Assembly: GCF_021341785.1 (NCBI RefSeq)
Contig: NZ_JAJTTF010000002.1
Location: 1-64,000, forward strand
DNA: 64,000 bases
Origin: Microbacterium sp. Au-Mic1
GTDB taxonomy: Bacteria; Actinomycetota; Actinomycetes; Actinomycetales; Microbacteriaceae
Reading direction: 5' to 3'
Part shown: positions 1 to 9,002 of the stretch, piece by piece
Numbering within the stretch: position 1 is the first letter of the stretch
How the letters are laid out: every line of letters starts with the position of its first letter
Made by a program: the position numbers and the translations under genes
Notes under the pieces: model-generated
Told to the model about the DNA's origin: nothing
Databases searched by the model: none
What the model saw: the letters and a program-made list of their open reading frames with translations, nothing else

Positions 1-1
1 G

Positions 2-2011
2 GCCGGCGGCTTCGCCGGTCGTCCCGGCGGTGGTGGCGGCCGTGGCCGTGGCCCCGGTGGCGGCACGGCCGGCGCATTCGGCAAGGGCGGCGGCAAGAGC
101 AAGCAGCGCAAGTCGCGGCGGGCGAAGCGGCAGGAGTTCGAGATGCGGTCGGCGCCGGTCGTCGGCGGCGTCAACGTCTCGAAGGGCAACGGCGAGATCA
201 TCCGCCTGCGTCGCGGCGCCTCGATCGCCGACTTCGCGGACAAGCTCGAGGCGCTGAACGGCTACACCGTGCAGCCCGGAACGCTCGTCACGATCCTCTT
301 CAACCTCGGCGAGATGGCCACGGCGACGGAGTCGCTGGACGAGGCCACCTTCGAAGTGCTCGGCGCCGAGCTGGGCTACAAGGTGCAGATGGTCTCGCCC
401 GAGGACGAGGACAAAGAGCTCCTCGAGGGCTTCGGTCTCGACCTCGAGGCCGAGCTGGAGGCGGAGAGCGAGGACGACCTCGAGATCCGTCCCCCGGTGG
501 TCACCGTCATGGGCCACGTCGATCACGGTAAGACGCGACTGCTCGACGCGATCCGTCAGACCAACGTCATCGATGGCGAGGCCGGCGGCATCACGCAGCA
601 CATCGGTGCTTACCAGGTGTGGACCGAGCACGAGGGCATCGAGCGCGCCATCACGTTCATCGACACCCCGGGTCACGAGGCGTTCACCGCCATGCGTGCC
701 CGCGGTGCGCAGGTGACCGATATCGCGATCCTCGTGGTCGCCGCCGACGACGGCATCATGCCGCAGACGGTGGAGGCGCTGAACCACGCCCAGGCGGCCG
801 GTGTGCCGATCGTGGTCGCGGTCAACAAGGTGGACAAGCCCGAGGCCAACCCGGCCAAGGTGCGTCAGCAGCTCACCGAGTACGGCCTTGTCGCCGAGGA
901 GTACGGCGGCGACGTCATGTTCGTCGACGTCTCCGCGCGTGCGAACACGGGCATCCAGGACCTTCTGGACGCTGTGCTGCTCACCGCCGACGCCGGCCTG
1001 GACCTCACCGCCAACCCGAACAAGGCCGCGCGAGGCATCGCCATCGAGGCGAAGCTCGACAAGGGCCGCGGTTCGGTCGCCACGGTGCTGATCCAGTCCG
1101 GAACGCTCCGGGTCGGCGACGCGATCGTCGCGGGTACCGCCTATGGACGCGTCCGCGCCATGATCGACGAGAACGGCGACGCGGTCGAGGCCGCAGCTCC
1201 GTCCCGCCCGGTCCAGGTGCAGGGTCTGAACTCGGTCCCGCGCGCCGGCGACGTCTTCATCGTCACCGAGGAAGACCGCATGGCCCGTCAGATCGCGGAG
1301 AAGCGCGAAGCCGTCGAGCGCAACGCCCAGCTGGCCAAGGCCCGCAAGCGCATCTCGCTCGAGGACTTCACCCGTGCTCTCGAAGAGGGCAAGGTCGAGA
1401 CGCTCAACCTCATCATCAAGGGCGACGTGTCCGGTGCCGTCGAGGCGCTGGAGGAGTCGCTGCTCAAGATCGAGGTCGACGATTCGGTGCAGCTGCGCAT
1501 CATCCACCGCGGTGTGGGCGCGATCACCGAGTCCGACGTGAACCTCGCGACGATCGACAACGCGATCATCGTGGGCTTCAACGTCCGCCCCGACACGAAG
1601 GCCCGCGAGGCCGCGTCCCGCGAGGGCGTGGACGTGCGCTTCTACTCGGTCATCTACAACGCGATCGACGAGATCGAGAACTCCCTCAAGGGCATGCTCA
1701 AGCCGGAGTTCGAAGAGGTCCAGTCGGGTGTCGCCGAGATCCGCGAGGTGTTCCGCTCCTCGAAGTTCGGCAACATCGCCGGTGTCATCGTCCGCTCGGG
1801 CACGATCACGCGCAACGCCAAGGCGCGGGTCATCCGCGACGGCGTGGTCATCGCCGATGGCCTGGCCATCGAGTCGCTGCGACGGTTCAAGGACGACGTC
1901 ACCGAGGTCCGCACGGACTTCGAGGCGGGTATCGGCCTGGGCAAGTACAACGACATCCAGGTCGGCGACGAGATCGAGACCACGGAGATGGTGGAGAAGC
2001 CGCGCGCTTGA
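2..2011 (+). CDS. infB: translation initiation factor IF-2 (5' truncated by window edge)
   Basis: IF-2 is the GTPase that delivers initiator fMet-tRNA to the 30S subunit and promotes subunit joining. The frame is open from the first bases; a Met at 143 lies inside the protein, so the true start is outside the window. About 669 residues are visible. First comes a Gly/Arg/Lys-rich linker typical of actinobacterial IF-2, then the IF-2 N-terminal homology segment. The G domain has G1 GHVDHGKT at visible residues 171-178, G3 DTPGHE, G4 NKVD and G5 SAR. The C-terminal translation-factor domains follow. rbfA lies downstream, the usual nusA-infB-rbfA order. Confidence 0.97.
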   Translation, partial: AGGFAGRPGGGGGRGRGPGGGTAGAFGKGGGKSKQRKSRRAKRQEFEMRSAPVVGGVNVSKGNGEIIRLRRGASIADFADKLEALNGYTVQPGTLVTILFNLGEMATATESLDEATFEVLGAELGYKVQMVSPEDEDKELLEGFGLDLEAELEAESEDDLEIRPPVVTVMGHVDHGKTRLLDAIRQTNVIDGEAGGITQHIGAYQVWTEHEGIERAITFIDTPGHEAFTAMRARGAQVTDIAILVVAADDGIMPQTVEALNHAQAAGVPIVVAVNKVDKPEANPAKVRQQLTEYGLVAEEYGGDVMFVDVSARANTGIQDLLDAVLLTADAGLDLTANPNKAARGIAIEAKLDKGRGSVATVLIQSGTLRVGDAIVAGTAYGRVRAMIDENGDAVEAAAPSRPVQVQGLNSVPRAGDVFIVTEEDRMARQIAEKREAVERNAQLAKARKRISLEDFTRALEEGKVETLNLIIKGDVSGAVEALEESLLKIEVDDSVQLRIIHRGVGAITESDVNLATIDNAIIVGFNVRPDTKAREAASREGVDVRFYSVIYNAIDEIENSLKGMLKPEFEEVQSGVAEIREVFRSSKFGNIAGVIVRSGTITRNAKARVIRDGVVIADGLAIESLRRFKDDVTEVRTDFEAGIGLGKYNDIQVGDEIETTEMVEKPRA

Positions 2012-2029
2012 TCGCGCGTGGTGACGCCT

Positions 2030-2102
2030 GAGGCACCCTGTGCCGGCCTTATGGGGCCCGGTCCGCTTCGCGGACGCCCCCACGGTCGCCACAGGGTGCC
2101 TC
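2030..2102 (+). terminator. long structured hairpin between infB and rbfA
   Basis: A perfect 13-bp outer stem (2030-2042 with 2090-2102) encloses a G/C-rich inner arm. The inner arm ends in a second stem, GTCCGC-TTC-GCGGAC, at 2061-2075. There is no clear U-tract. It could be a partial terminator or attenuator, an RNA-processing stem, or a copy of a dispersed palindromic repeat. The structure is certain; its function is not. Confidence 0.5.
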
Positions 2103-2151
2103 TGGCTCCGCGCTCGCGTTCAGCGGGGGCGAAAAGTGAGAGGGTATGGGA

Positions 2152-2583
2152 ATGGCCGGAGAACGACAGGCACGACTTGCGGATCGCATCCGCGTCATCC
2201 TCGCTGAGCGGCTGGAGAAGGGGCTGCGCGACCCGCGCCTCGGCTTCGTCACGATCACCGACGTGCGCGTCACGGGTGATCTGCAGCACGCGTCCGCGTT
2301 CTACACCGTGCTGGGCACGGAGGAGGAGCGTGTGGCCTCTGGGGCGGCGCTCACCTCGGCGACCGGACTGCTGCGCAAGGAGGTCGGGCGCCAGCTCGGC
2401 ATTCGCCTCGTGCCCACGCTCGAGTTCATCCCCGACGCGCTGCCCGAGAACGCCGACCACATCAGCGATCTGCTCCGGCAGGCGCGGGAGCGTGACGAGG
2501 AGGTCGCCGGCATCGCCGCGTCCGCCGCGTTCGCGGGCGAGGAAGATCCGTACGTGAAGCCCCGCGAGGGCGACGAGGAGTGA
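2152..2583 (+). CDS. rbfA: ribosome-binding factor A
   Basis: RbfA is a KH-like protein that matures the 30S subunit, acting on the 5' end of 16S rRNA and important in the cold. The 143-residue product has the RbfA signature: DRIRVILAERLEKGLRDPRL, then ITDVRVTGDLQHA, then the LGIRLVPTLEF strand. Two in-frame ATGs exist, at 2146 and 2152. I chose 2152 because the GAGAGGG sequence just upstream is better spaced for it; the 2146 start would add only two residues. The C-terminal tail is acidic. It follows infB as expected. Confidence 0.93.
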   Translation: MAGERQARLADRIRVILAERLEKGLRDPRLGFVTITDVRVTGDLQHASAFYTVLGTEEERVASGAALTSATGLLRKEVGRQLGIRLVPTLEFIPDALPENADHISDLLRQARERDEEVAGIAASAAFAGEEDPYVKPREGDEE

Positions 2584-2621
2584 ACCGATCACACGGTGCC
2601 ATGGCGCCGTGAGGTCGTGAC

Positions 2622-2656
2622 GAGAGGTCCCGGGGCGATGTTCCCCGGGGCCTCTC
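2622..2656 (+). terminator. rho-independent-type terminator after rbfA
   Basis: A 14-bp stem with one G-U pair (2622-2635 with 2643-2656) and a 7-nt loop lies 39 nt after the rbfA stop. No U-tract follows, as is common in high-GC actinobacteria. It separates the infB-rbfA unit from the LuxR gene. Confidence 0.75.
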
Positions 2657-2714
2657 GTGCGTGAGCGGATCCCGTCTCCGGCGAGAACCGCCTTATTCGA
2701 CAGAGTCCAAGAAG

Positions 2715-2744
2715 TTGGGATCCGTGGTCGTCTCTTGTTAGCAT
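2715..2744 (+). promoter_or_regulatory. promoter of the LuxR-family regulator
   Basis: TTGGGA at 2715-2720 and TAGCAT at 2739-2744 are separated by 18 nt. The GTG at 2754 is 9 nt beyond the -10 hexamer and has no Shine-Dalgarno sequence, so the transcript may be leaderless. This supports the GTG start over the internal ATG at 2796. Confidence 0.5.
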
Positions 2745-2753
2745 CCAACCCAC

Positions 2754-4964
2754 GTGCGCGAGGTGGCGTGCGATGACGGCGGGGGCTGCGCGGCGATGAA
2801 CGGCACGACGACGGGCAGGACCGGGGAACGGACGAGGATCCGGGCCACCGGTGCGCCGTCAGGCGGAACCTTCGAACGTGCGGCCGGCGGCCTCCACGAT
2901 GCCGCGCCGCACGTGCGCGCTGCGATCGACCGCGTCTGCGGAGCAGACCCGGTCGCGGCCGCCGAGATGCTGGCCGCGCTGAATCCTGAACAGCGCCGGG
3001 GATGGCGTGCGCTGCCGGAACCCCTTCCCGCGGTCCCGGCCCTGGAGGCGCACGCGCGGCGCGCGCTGCCTCCGGATGCGGATCCGGAGCGAGTGCTCGA
3101 GCTCGCCCTGTGCGGGGCCGGATCGGCGCAGGCGCTGAGCGCGATCGCGGGGTGCGGGCCGGAGGGGCTGGCGCGGTCGCCGTTGGCCGGGCTCGCCGAG
3201 CTGCACGGCGGGCGGTTCCGCTTCACCGATGCGGCGCTGCGCACGCAGGTGCTGGCGGCGGCGACGGCGCAGGACAGACTGCGCGCACACCAGCGACTCG
3301 CACTCGTGCTCGTCGAAGCAGGGGAGGACGATGCCGCACTGTGGCACCGCGCCCGGGGCGCCGTGGCCGGTGATCCCGCGCTCGTCGAGCCCCTCATCCG
3401 GCTGGCGAGCATGGCGCTGGGCGACGGGGACGCCGAGCGTGCCTGGTCGTGTGCGGCGGAGGCCGCGGAGCACGCGCAGCCGGGCACGCCCGCGCACGCG
3501 AGAGCGCTGCTGAGCAGCGGACGTGCGGCACTGGCCGGTGGGTGGGTGGCGGACGCCCTGGACCGCATCGAGCAGGCGCTGCGCATCGAGGGCGGACATC
3601 GCGGTGAGGCGACGTCGGCCTTCGTGCTCGCCCATACGCTGCGGCACGGCGCGGTGCCGGCGCCCGATCCGCTGGTGCCGGACGACGCCACCGGCTCGGG
3701 ATTCCGGCTCGCCGCGGTCCTCGGTGCCTCCCTCGGTGCCGAGCGGGGCGACCGCGAACGCAGTACCGCGTGGCTCGCGGTGGCAGGGCGGCTCGGTCAG
3801 GACCCGGATGCGCGAGCGACTCTGCTGGCCTGGTGCGATGCGATGGCAGGCGACGCGGATGCGGGGACGATCGAGGACGGCGGTGCGGCCCAGCGCGTGT
3901 CGCACGCGCTCTGCGCGGGCCTCGGCGGTGATCCCGACGCCGGCGTGCGAGCGCTGGCCGAACCGGGCACGATCCGCCAGGAGGACCCGGTGATCGGCCT
4001 GCACGAGCACGGTCCGCTGCTGCGTGCCCGCCGTGCGGTCGCCGAGGTGCTGCTGCATGTCTGGGCGGGACGGATCGGCACTGCGCATGAGCTTCTGGCC
4101 GTCTCCGCGGCGGACCTCCCTGTGGCGCTGCCGTTCGCCGGCCTCGCCGTGGCGCTGTCCCGACGCCTGGACCTTGCCGTGGACGGCCGCATCGGAGCGC
4201 TGTCCCACGAGCTCGCCGCCGCCGTTCCGTGGCCCCAGGAGCCCGATGGGTTCGTGGACCGCGCCATCGACGCCTATCTGCAGGGACGCAGCGACGAGGC
4301 CGCCGTGCACATGGGGCTGTGGACGGACCGCGGCAGACCCTCGGAGCCGCTCGGTCTTCCCGGGCTGGACGAGATCGGCCCGCTGGGTGCGCCGGCCGCG
4401 CCCGAGCCTCCGGAGGCGACGGCGGCGCGAACGCTGCGCGAGCGCGTCCGCGCCGCGCGCGAGTCGTCCTGGCGCACCGATCTCGACGCGGTCGCCGAGG
4501 AGAGCCGGGAGATCCGCTCACCCTTCGAACGCGCACGGGTCGAGGCTCTGCTGGGCTCGACGTGCGCGGCGCGGGGCGATCGCGGCCGTGGCGTGCGGCA
4601 CCTGCGCGCCGCACGGAGCCTGTTCGAGGAGTCCGGGGCGCGGGCATGGCGCGGCATGGTCGATCGACGGCTGCGGATGATGGCCGAACGCCGGCAGCGT
4701 GCGACAGAGGCCGCAGGCGAGACGGGAGGCGTCCCCTCGTCGCTGGAGGTCTGCCGTGCGACATGGGAGCCGGTCCTGACCGCCCGTGAACTCGAGGTGG
4801 CTCTGCTCATGGCCGAGGGGCGCACGAATCGGGAGATCGCGCTCGCGCTGCATGTCTCGGTGCGGACCGTGGAAGTGCATGGCGGCCGGATCTTCGCGAA
4901 GCTCGATGTGCGCACCCGCCACGAGCTGACCGTGCTCGCGCATCGCACGGATCAGCATCTCTGA
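2754..4964 (+). CDS. large LuxR-family transcriptional regulator
   Basis: The 736-residue protein ends in a clear LuxR/NarL helix-turn-helix (about residues 676-730; LTARELEVALLMAEGRTNRE, then VSVRTVEVHGGRIFAKL). The long alanine-rich N-terminal region is probably helical repeats like those of LuxR/MalT-type regulators. I see no Walker A motif, so it is not a complete LAL ATPase regulator. GTG 2754 is favoured by the promoter; ATG 2796 is the alternative. It stands alone and is convergent with mutY. No operator or target is evident, and the signal it senses is unknown. Confidence 0.8.
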   Translation: MREVACDDGGGCAAMNGTTTGRTGERTRIRATGAPSGGTFERAAGGLHDAAPHVRAAIDRVCGADPVAAAEMLAALNPEQRRGWRALPEPLPAVPALEAHARRALPPDADPERVLELALCGAGSAQALSAIAGCGPEGLARSPLAGLAELHGGRFRFTDAALRTQVLAAATAQDRLRAHQRLALVLVEAGEDDAALWHRARGAVAGDPALVEPLIRLASMALGDGDAERAWSCAAEAAEHAQPGTPAHARALLSSGRAALAGGWVADALDRIEQALRIEGGHRGEATSAFVLAHTLRHGAVPAPDPLVPDDATGSGFRLAAVLGASLGAERGDRERSTAWLAVAGRLGQDPDARATLLAWCDAMAGDADAGTIEDGGAAQRVSHALCAGLGGDPDAGVRALAEPGTIRQEDPVIGLHEHGPLLRARRAVAEVLLHVWAGRIGTAHELLAVSAADLPVALPFAGLAVALSRRLDLAVDGRIGALSHELAAAVPWPQEPDGFVDRAIDAYLQGRSDEAAVHMGLWTDRGRPSEPLGLPGLDEIGPLGAPAAPEPPEATAARTLRERVRAARESSWRTDLDAVAEESREIRSPFERARVEALLGSTCAARGDRGRGVRHLRAARSLFEESGARAWRGMVDRRLRMMAERRQRATEAAGETGGVPSSLEVCRATWEPVLTARELEVALLMAEGRTNREIALALHVSVRTVEVHGGRIFAKLDVRTRHELTVLAHRTDQHL

Positions 4965-4996
4965 GGACCGCGCGGGTCGGGGCGGCCTGCGGCGGG

Positions 4997-5893
4997 TCAG
5001 CGCGGCAGCAGCAGCTCGTCGTCCGCGGCCTCGAGCAGACCGTCCGCGATGAGCGAGTCGATCGCGCGGTCGCGCTGGATCGGATCCGGCCAGTCGGCGA
5101 GGACGGCGCCGGCGGGCAGACGGTGGCCCTCGGCGTGCCGGAGCGCGCGGAGCACGCCGCCCCGGGCCTGCCGATCCGATCCCTCGTACTTCGTCTGCCG
5201 TCGCCGCCGATCCTCGCCGTCGGGGAAGCCCGCGGCGCGCCATGCGCAGATGTCGGCGAGCGGGCACCGCGCGCAGTCCGCGCTGCGGGCCGTGCACACG
5301 GTCGCGCCGAGCTCCATGGTCGCCGCGTTCACGATCGCGGCCTGCCCCGCGTCGTCGGGCAGCAGCGCGAGCATGTCGGCCAGATCGCGATGGGCGGGCG
5401 GATCCGGCTGAGCGCGCCCGTGCACGGCGCGGGCGATCACTCGCCGCGTGTTGGTGTCGACGACGGGGTGACGGTCGCCGAACGCGAACACCGCGACCGC
5501 GCGGGCCGTGTAGTCGCCGATGCCGGGGAGCGCCAGCAGCGCGGGGACGTCGCGCGGGGTGACCCCGCCGTGCTCGTCGCGGATCGCGACCGCGGCCCGG
5601 TGCAACCACAGCGCCCGCCGCGGGTAGCCGAGGTTCGCCCACTGCTGCAGCACCTCGGCGGGGGCCGCCGCGGCGAGCGAGATCGGATCCGGCCACCGTA
5701 CGAGCCACGCCTCCAGATGCGGGATCACCCGGTTCACCGGGGTCTGCTGCAGCATGAACTCGCTCACGAGCACACCCCATGCGCCGTAGGCGGCCAGGTA
5801 CTCGGGCCTCCGCCAGGGCAGGTCGCGCGCGTGCTCGCCGTACCAGGCGATCAGCGCGGACGCGATCGGCGCAGAGGCGGGGGAGTCGGGCAC
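4997..5893 (-). CDS. mutY: A/G-specific adenine DNA glycosylase
   Basis: MutY removes adenine mispaired with 8-oxoguanine in base-excision repair. From the GTG start at 5893 it has 298 residues: catalytic Glu45 in SEFMLQQT, the HhH segment LPGIGDYTA, catalytic Asp146 in VDTNT, and a [4Fe-4S] cluster Cys200-x6-Cys207-x2-Cys210-x5-Cys216. The C-terminal MutT-like domain is shorter than in E. coli, as usual in actinobacteria. An upstream ATG (5926) would add 11 unconserved residues; TAGCGT lies 8 nt before the GTG and favours it as a leaderless start. Confidence 0.95.
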   Translation of the reverse strand: MPDSPASAPIASALIAWYGEHARDLPWRRPEYLAAYGAWGVLVSEFMLQQTPVNRVIPHLEAWLVRWPDPISLAAAAPAEVLQQWANLGYPRRALWLHRAAVAIRDEHGGVTPRDVPALLALPGIGDYTARAVAVFAFGDRHPVVDTNTRRVIARAVHGRAQPDPPAHRDLADMLALLPDDAGQAAIVNAATMELGATVCTARSADCARCPLADICAWRAAGFPDGEDRRRRQTKYEGSDRQARGGVLRALRHAEGHRLPAGAVLADWPDPIQRDRAIDSLIADGLLEAADDELLLPR

Positions 5894-5982
5894 GGGAGTC
5901 CACGCTACCGCTCCGCCGCACGGCACGGCGCTGGAGCGGAGCCGGTCGGATCCGCGCAGTCGGGGCCTCTAGGCTTGGGGGT

Positions 5983-6879
5983 ATGGCAACCAGCGGGATC
6001 CTGCTCGTCGACAAGCCGGGCGGGATGACGAGTCATGACGTCGTCGCCCGCACCCGGAGGGTGTTCGGCACTCGCAAGGTCGGGCACGCCGGCACACTCG
6101 ACCCGATGGCCACAGGCCTGCTCGTGGTCGGGATCGAGGCCGCGACGCGTCTGCTCACGTTCGTGGTGGGCGCCGACAAGACCTACCACGCCACGATCCG
6201 CCTCGGCCAGAGCACGAGCACGGACGACGCGGATGGCGAGATCACGGCCTCGGCCGACCCCGAGCGCGTCTCCGCGATCGCCGCCCACGAGATCGCCGCG
6301 GGCATCGCCGCGCTCACCGGTGCGATCTCGCAGGTGCCCAGCGCCGTCTCCGCCATCAAGGTCGACGGGCGCCGGGCATATGACCGGGTCCGGGCGGGGG
6401 AGGACGTCGTCCTCGCGGCCCGTGACGTGGTGGTGTCCCGCTTCGACGTGCTCGATGACCGCCCCGGTGACGGAGGCGTGCGAGACCTCGACGTGGTCGT
6501 GGACTGCTCGTCCGGAACCTACATCCGCGCCCTCGCCCGTGATCTCGGTGCAGCATTGGGCGTCGGGGCCCACCTCACGGCGCTGCGCCGCACGCACGTC
6601 GGTCCGTTCGATGTGGCCGACGCGTCCTCCCTCGATGGCCTGGCCGAAGCCCGGCCGCTGACCGCAGCGGACGCTGCGGCCCGGATCCTCCCCGTCCTCG
6701 AAGTCAGCGCGCAGGAGGCCGTCGATCTGCGTCACGGCAAGCGACTGGCCGGGCAGCGCGCCAGACTCGAGGGGCCGCGCGCCGCGGCGATCGATCCGGA
6801 CGGCGTGCTGATCGGGATCGTGGAGCGCCGCGGCGACGACCTGAAGAGCGCCATGAACATGCCGGAGGGGGCATCATGA
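5983..6879 (+). CDS. truB: tRNA pseudouridine-55 synthase
   Basis: TruB makes pseudouridine at position 55 of the tRNA T-loop. The 298-residue protein begins with the family block SGILLVDKPGGMTSHDVV and carries the catalytic Asp40 in GHAGTLDPMATG. Further TruB motifs are KTYHATIRLG, VSAIKVDGRRAYDRVRAGE and SGTYIRALARDLG, with a PUA-like C-terminus. The hexamer TAGGCT (5970-5975) is 7 nt from the ATG, so the start is probably leaderless. It begins a run of overlapping genes leading to ribF; truB-ribF linkage is widespread in bacteria. Confidence 0.96.
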   Translation: MATSGILLVDKPGGMTSHDVVARTRRVFGTRKVGHAGTLDPMATGLLVVGIEAATRLLTFVVGADKTYHATIRLGQSTSTDDADGEITASADPERVSAIAAHEIAAGIAALTGAISQVPSAVSAIKVDGRRAYDRVRAGEDVVLAARDVVVSRFDVLDDRPGDGGVRDLDVVVDCSSGTYIRALARDLGAALGVGAHLTALRRTHVGPFDVADASSLDGLAEARPLTAADAAARILPVLEVSAQEAVDLRHGKRLAGQRARLEGPRAAAIDPDGVLIGIVERRGDDLKSAMNMPEGAS

Positions 6880-7247
6880 TCCTCTGGTTCACTGTCATCC
6901 AGCTCGCGGTCGCGGTCGCCGCAGGCCTGTTCTGCCTCATCATGGGCTTCGCGGGAAAGCGGCCGAACGACTGGACCGTGGGATCGCTCGCCCTGATCGA
7001 GCTGCTGCTGATCGTGCAGGTCGTGATGGCGATCGTGTCGCCCTTCACCGGGAACCCCGCCCTCGGCGACCCCCTCGAGTACGGCGTGTATCTGGTCTCC
7101 GCGGTCCTGCTGCCGATCGGCGGGGCGATCTGGGCGCTGCTCGAGCGCTCCCGCTGGAGCACGGTGATCATGGGCGTGGTCGCGTTGTCGATCGCGGTCA
7201 TGGTGTGGCGGATGCAGGTGATCTGGACGACGCCGATCGGCGGCTGA
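6876..7247 (+). CDS. small integral membrane protein
   Basis: 123 residues with four predicted hydrophobic helices (about 5-25, 36-56, 67-90 and 96-115). The ATGA overlap with truB implies translational coupling. It resembles the small conserved membrane proteins found between truB and ribF in Microbacteriaceae. I recognise no catalytic motif. The function is unknown. Confidence 0.8.
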   Translation: MILWFTVIQLAVAVAAGLFCLIMGFAGKRPNDWTVGSLALIELLLIVQVVMAIVSPFTGNPALGDPLEYGVYLVSAVLLPIGGAIWALLERSRWSTVIMGVVALSIAVMVWRMQVIWTTPIGG

Positions 7248-7301
7248 GCGTGCAGGGCGTGCGGACCGCCCGCCACCGGGTTCCGTAGAATGGACCGTGC
7301 C

Positions 7302-7814
7302 ATGAGCACTGCGCGAGCCTCGACCCCGTCCGATTCCTCCGCTCCCGACTCGGAGGGTTCCTCCGTCGTACCGGCTCGCCCCCGCATGCGCGGTGTGGGC
7401 CGCGTGCTGGTGATCGTGTACGCCGTGATGGCACTGGGCGCCACCGGCCGGTCCTTCGTGCAGATCGCGCGCGCCTTCGACCAGGCGCCGCTGGCGTACT
7501 CGCTGTCGGCGGTGTCCGCCGTCGTCTACATCGTCGCGACGCTCGCGCTGATCGGATCCGGCCGTCCGGGGTGGTACCGCGTCGCCTGGGTCGCGATCGC
7601 CTTCGAACTGGTCGGCGTGCTGGTCGTGGGTACGCTGAGCCTCACCCACCCGGCGCTCTTCCAGCACCAGACGGTGTGGTCGCAGTTCGGCCTCGGTTAC
7701 GTGCTGATCCCGCTGTTCCTGCCGATGGTCGGGCTGTGGTGGCTCATCACGCACCGGCCGTCCCGCACCGTGGCAGCGGCGAACGCCGGCACGGCGGACG
7801 GATCCGGCGCATGA
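7302..7814 (+). CDS. membrane protein of unknown function
   Basis: 170 residues: a Ser/Pro-rich N-terminal tail of about 30 residues, then four hydrophobic helices and a short C-terminal tail. TAGAAT at 7286-7291 is a good -10 box ten nt before the ATG at 7302. An upstream in-frame ATG (7290) sits against that box and is unlikely to be used. It overlaps ribF by four bases (ATGA), so ribF is probably translationally coupled to it. The function is unknown. Confidence 0.8.
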   Translation: MSTARASTPSDSSAPDSEGSSVVPARPRMRGVGRVLVIVYAVMALGATGRSFVQIARAFDQAPLAYSLSAVSAVVYIVATLALIGSGRPGWYRVAWVAIAFELVGVLVVGTLSLTHPALFQHQTVWSQFGLGYVLIPLFLPMVGLWWLITHRPSRTVAAANAGTADGSGA

Positions 7815-8788
7815 TCGTGTTCCGCGACCCGGCCGAGGTGCCGGCGGACTTCGGACGCACCGTGGCCGCGATCGGCAAGTTCGACGGTGTGCACTCCGGT
7901 CACCGCGCGGTGTTCCGGCGTGCGCAGCAGGACGCGGCGCGCATCGGGGCGAAGACGGTGGCGGTGACCTTCGATCGCAACCCGCTGAGCGTGCTGCGCC
8001 CGGACCGCTGCCCGGACGATCTGGTGTCGGTCGAGCGCAAGATCGAGCTCCTCTCGGCATGCGGATTGGATGCCGTCTTGGTGCTCACCTTCGACGAGCA
8101 GCTGGCCTCGCGCACGGCGGAGGACTTCGCCCAGGCGATCCTCGTCGACGCCCTGCACGTCGCCACCGTCCTCGTCGGCCGTGACTTCCGCTTCGGCAGC
8201 GGCGGCAGGGGAACCCCGGCGCTGCTGGCCGAGCTGGGCGCTCGGAGCGACTTCACCGTCGATGTGATCGAGGATGTCTTCCTCCAGGGCACCGACCGGC
8301 GGGTCTCCTCGTCCTGGGTGCGCGAGCTGCTCTCGGCGGGCGATGTCGCGCTCGCGGGTGCGGTGCTGGGACGTCCAGTCTCGGTGCGCGGCGAGGTCGT
8401 GCACGGCCTGAAGCGCGGCCGCGAGCTCGGATTCCCGACCGCGAACCTTCCTGCCCTGCTCGACGAGATGGTGCCGGCGGATGGCGTCTATGCGGGCCGG
8501 CTGGTGGACCACACGACCGGGGTGGTGCATCCTGCCGCGATCTCCGTCGGGACCAACCCCACCTTCGACGACGTGCTGCAGCGCCAGGTCGAGGCGCACG
8601 CGATCGACAGCCCGGGCCTGGACCTCTACGGTCACGACGTGACGGTGGAGTTCACCCACCGGCTGCGCGGGATGACGGCGTTCGACAGCATGGATGCGCT
8701 CGTCGCGGGCATCGCCTCCGACGTCGCTCAGGCTCGGATTCTGCTGGGTGTGACGGAACAGGATCCGGCGAACTCGCCCGCCGAGTGA
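7811..8788 (+). CDS. ribF: bifunctional riboflavin kinase / FAD synthetase
   Basis: RibF phosphorylates riboflavin to FMN and adenylylates FMN to FAD. The 325-residue protein has the nucleotidyltransferase motif GKFDGVHSGH at 22-31, the SSSWVRELL segment near the domain junction, and the flavokinase motif HGLKRGRELGFPTAN (GFPTAN at 207-212). The start is the ATG overlapping the upstream membrane protein stop. It supplies cofactors for the many flavoproteins in this window. Confidence 0.95.
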   Translation: MIVFRDPAEVPADFGRTVAAIGKFDGVHSGHRAVFRRAQQDAARIGAKTVAVTFDRNPLSVLRPDRCPDDLVSVERKIELLSACGLDAVLVLTFDEQLASRTAEDFAQAILVDALHVATVLVGRDFRFGSGGRGTPALLAELGARSDFTVDVIEDVFLQGTDRRVSSSWVRELLSAGDVALAGAVLGRPVSVRGEVVHGLKRGRELGFPTANLPALLDEMVPADGVYAGRLVDHTTGVVHPAAISVGTNPTFDDVLQRQVEAHAIDSPGLDLYGHDVTVEFTHRLRGMTAFDSMDALVAGIASDVAQARILLGVTEQDPANSPAE

Positions 8789-9002
8789 CCGCATCGGCCC
8801 TCGCGTGGCGTAAACTGACCGCGAACCCGTTGTGATCGACGTGCGCGATGCACGCCTGCGGGGTTCTCGTCCGCTCGGTCTGCGATGCCTCTCGGCAGCC
8901 GCCCGTCCGCGGACACGCATCGTCAGGACGGATCATCGTCCGGACGGTCATTTTCGGACAGTCGCCGTCCTCTCGGAGACGGCATCCACGCTCAGGAGGA
9001 GC

